Source: an uncultured Eubacteriaceae bacterium (GTDB lineage Bacteria; Bacillota; Clostridia; Eubacteriales; Eubacteriaceae). From it: a stretch of 13,282 bases of DNA. Shown here one piece after another: positions 12,867 to 13,282 of this stretch; within the stretch, counting starts at the first letter, position 1, and each line of letters opens with the position of its first letter. The notes beneath the pieces are model-generated. The model did not search any database. It had not been told where the DNA came from and saw only the letters and a program-made list of their open reading frames with translations. A program made the translations under genes and the position numbers. The stretch is taken from the NCBI GenBank assembly GCA_947630385.1, contig CANRHG010000036.1:1-13282 (forward strand). Reading direction: 5' to 3'.

Positions 12867-13282
12867 GTGTGCCGGGCATGGCACTGATCTTGCTGGTGAA
12901 AGTCCAGTCACGGGAATCTGTCTAAAGTGTAGCGGACCACAAGCGGAAGACGGCGACGTCCAAGTGAAGGAAGTGGATAGCAAAACCGACGAGCCTACGA
13001 ACAGAAACCAGATACGAGGCCAAATGGGGGATGAGGTTGCATGACAAACCGAAGTCCAAGGCAGACGTAAAACCCAAAACGGTAAATCTGGAGGTTGTGC
13101 GGTGAAAGATCAGTATCTTACCCCGGGAGACCTGAGGAGCGCAATCTTGCGTGCGATATAAAGCCTATCCTCAGGAGTCAGCTGAGATCGTAGTAGTATC
13201 GACAGATACGAAGGATCTAATGTTAGTGTATTGCAACTTGCTTGAGCAAGTCTACGGCAGTCCGAAATCGAGGATAGACCCA
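12867..13282 (+). mobile_element. Group IIC intron, 5' part (domains I-III), continues past window
   Basis: The sequence begins GTGTGCCGGGCATGG, the 5' boundary typical of group IIC introns such as the one from Oceanobacillus iheyensis. Later blocks match in order: GGTGAAAGTCC, the GCATGACAAACCGAAGTCC loop, TACCCCGGGAGACCTG, AGTCAGCTGAGATCGTAGTAGT, and a GTATC-GACA-GATAC hairpin followed by GAAGGA. The exon-binding loop ATGACAA (13041-13047) is the exact complement of the last seven exon bases TTGTCAT (12860-12866). Insertion right behind a terminator hairpin is the known habit of this class. Domain V and the 3' end are outside the window, so activity cannot be judged. Confidence 0.9.
13220..13282 (+). 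CDS. Possible start of the intron-encoded reverse transcriptase/maturase (partial)
   Basis: ATG 13220 follows GAAGGA by four bases, just after the domain III hairpin, where group IIC introns start their open reading frame. The frame stays open for the 21 codons to the window end (MLVYCNLLEQVYGSPKSRID). This is too short to recognise any reverse-transcriptase motif. The same DNA contains a hairpin ACTTGC-TTGA-GCAAGT (13236-13251). Position is the only real support. Confidence 0.35.
   Translation, partial: MLVYCNLLEQVYGSPKSRIDP

Noticed and set aside
12853..13044. 63-codon plus-strand reading frame after the aldolase gene
   Set aside because: It spans the terminator stem, the intron boundary and structured domain I RNA of the group IIC intron, so it is not a protein gene.

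Overview
The window looks like the chromosome of an anaerobic Gram-positive bacterium (Bacillota). The evidence is an A/V-type ATPase operon, strong AGGAGG-type ribosome sites, an oxygen-sensitive glycyl radical enzyme and a DeoR-family regulator. A Tissierellia/Peptoniphilus-like host is a guess from overall style only; nothing here fixes the genus. The housekeeping genes are moderately GC-rich, while the rpn tail array and the intergenic regions are clearly AT-rich.

Layout. (1) 2-4879, plus strand: the distal part of a V/A-type ATPase operon in the order K (partial), F, E, A, B, D, all overlapping or abutting and so translationally coupled. Subunit C is not at its common place between E and F. 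(2) 4880-5246: non-coding AT-rich DNA with a 12-bp perfect hairpin and an 18-nt direct repeat. (3) 5231-7543, minus strand: one intact Rpn-family PD-(D/E)XK nuclease gene (TTG start at 7543), followed downstream by three degenerate copies of only its 3' end. Each of the four 3' ends carries a hairpin-plus-T-run terminator (one weak), and each keeps a strong internal Shine-Dalgarno exactly 8 nt before GTG or ATG, opening a 58-72 codon reading frame. (4) 7544-7986: non-coding DNA upstream of a regulator gene. (5) 7987-12817: a DeoR-family regulator (+), a convergent glycyl-radical activase (-), and a divergent GRE + fructose-6-phosphate aldolase operon (+). (6) 12824-13282: the aldolase terminator hairpin, and directly behind it the 5' part of a group IIC intron that runs off the window.

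How the genes work together. The ATPase genes build the catalytic head, stalk and part of the rotor of an ion-translocating rotary ATPase. The activase, GRE and aldolase match the PflD/YbiW plus FsaA/FsaB combination of E. coli. That combination is reported to open 1,5-anhydrohexitol 6-phosphates to 1-deoxyfructose 6-phosphate and split it into glyceraldehyde 3-phosphate and hydroxyacetone. The DeoR regulator is a natural candidate to control them, and a shared GTTTC-NNN-TGAAAG motif sits next to both divergent start codons.

The most interesting region is the rpn locus. Published work on E. coli Rpn proteins describes toxins whose variable C-terminal domain is translated separately from an internal start and neutralises the full-length protein. 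Here there is an intact gene with a candidate internal start, a tetrapeptide repeat of variable length, a sharp base-composition break at the head/tail junction, and a downstream series of three stand-alone tails. This may be a tail-swapping or multi-antitoxin version of that system; that reading is inference.
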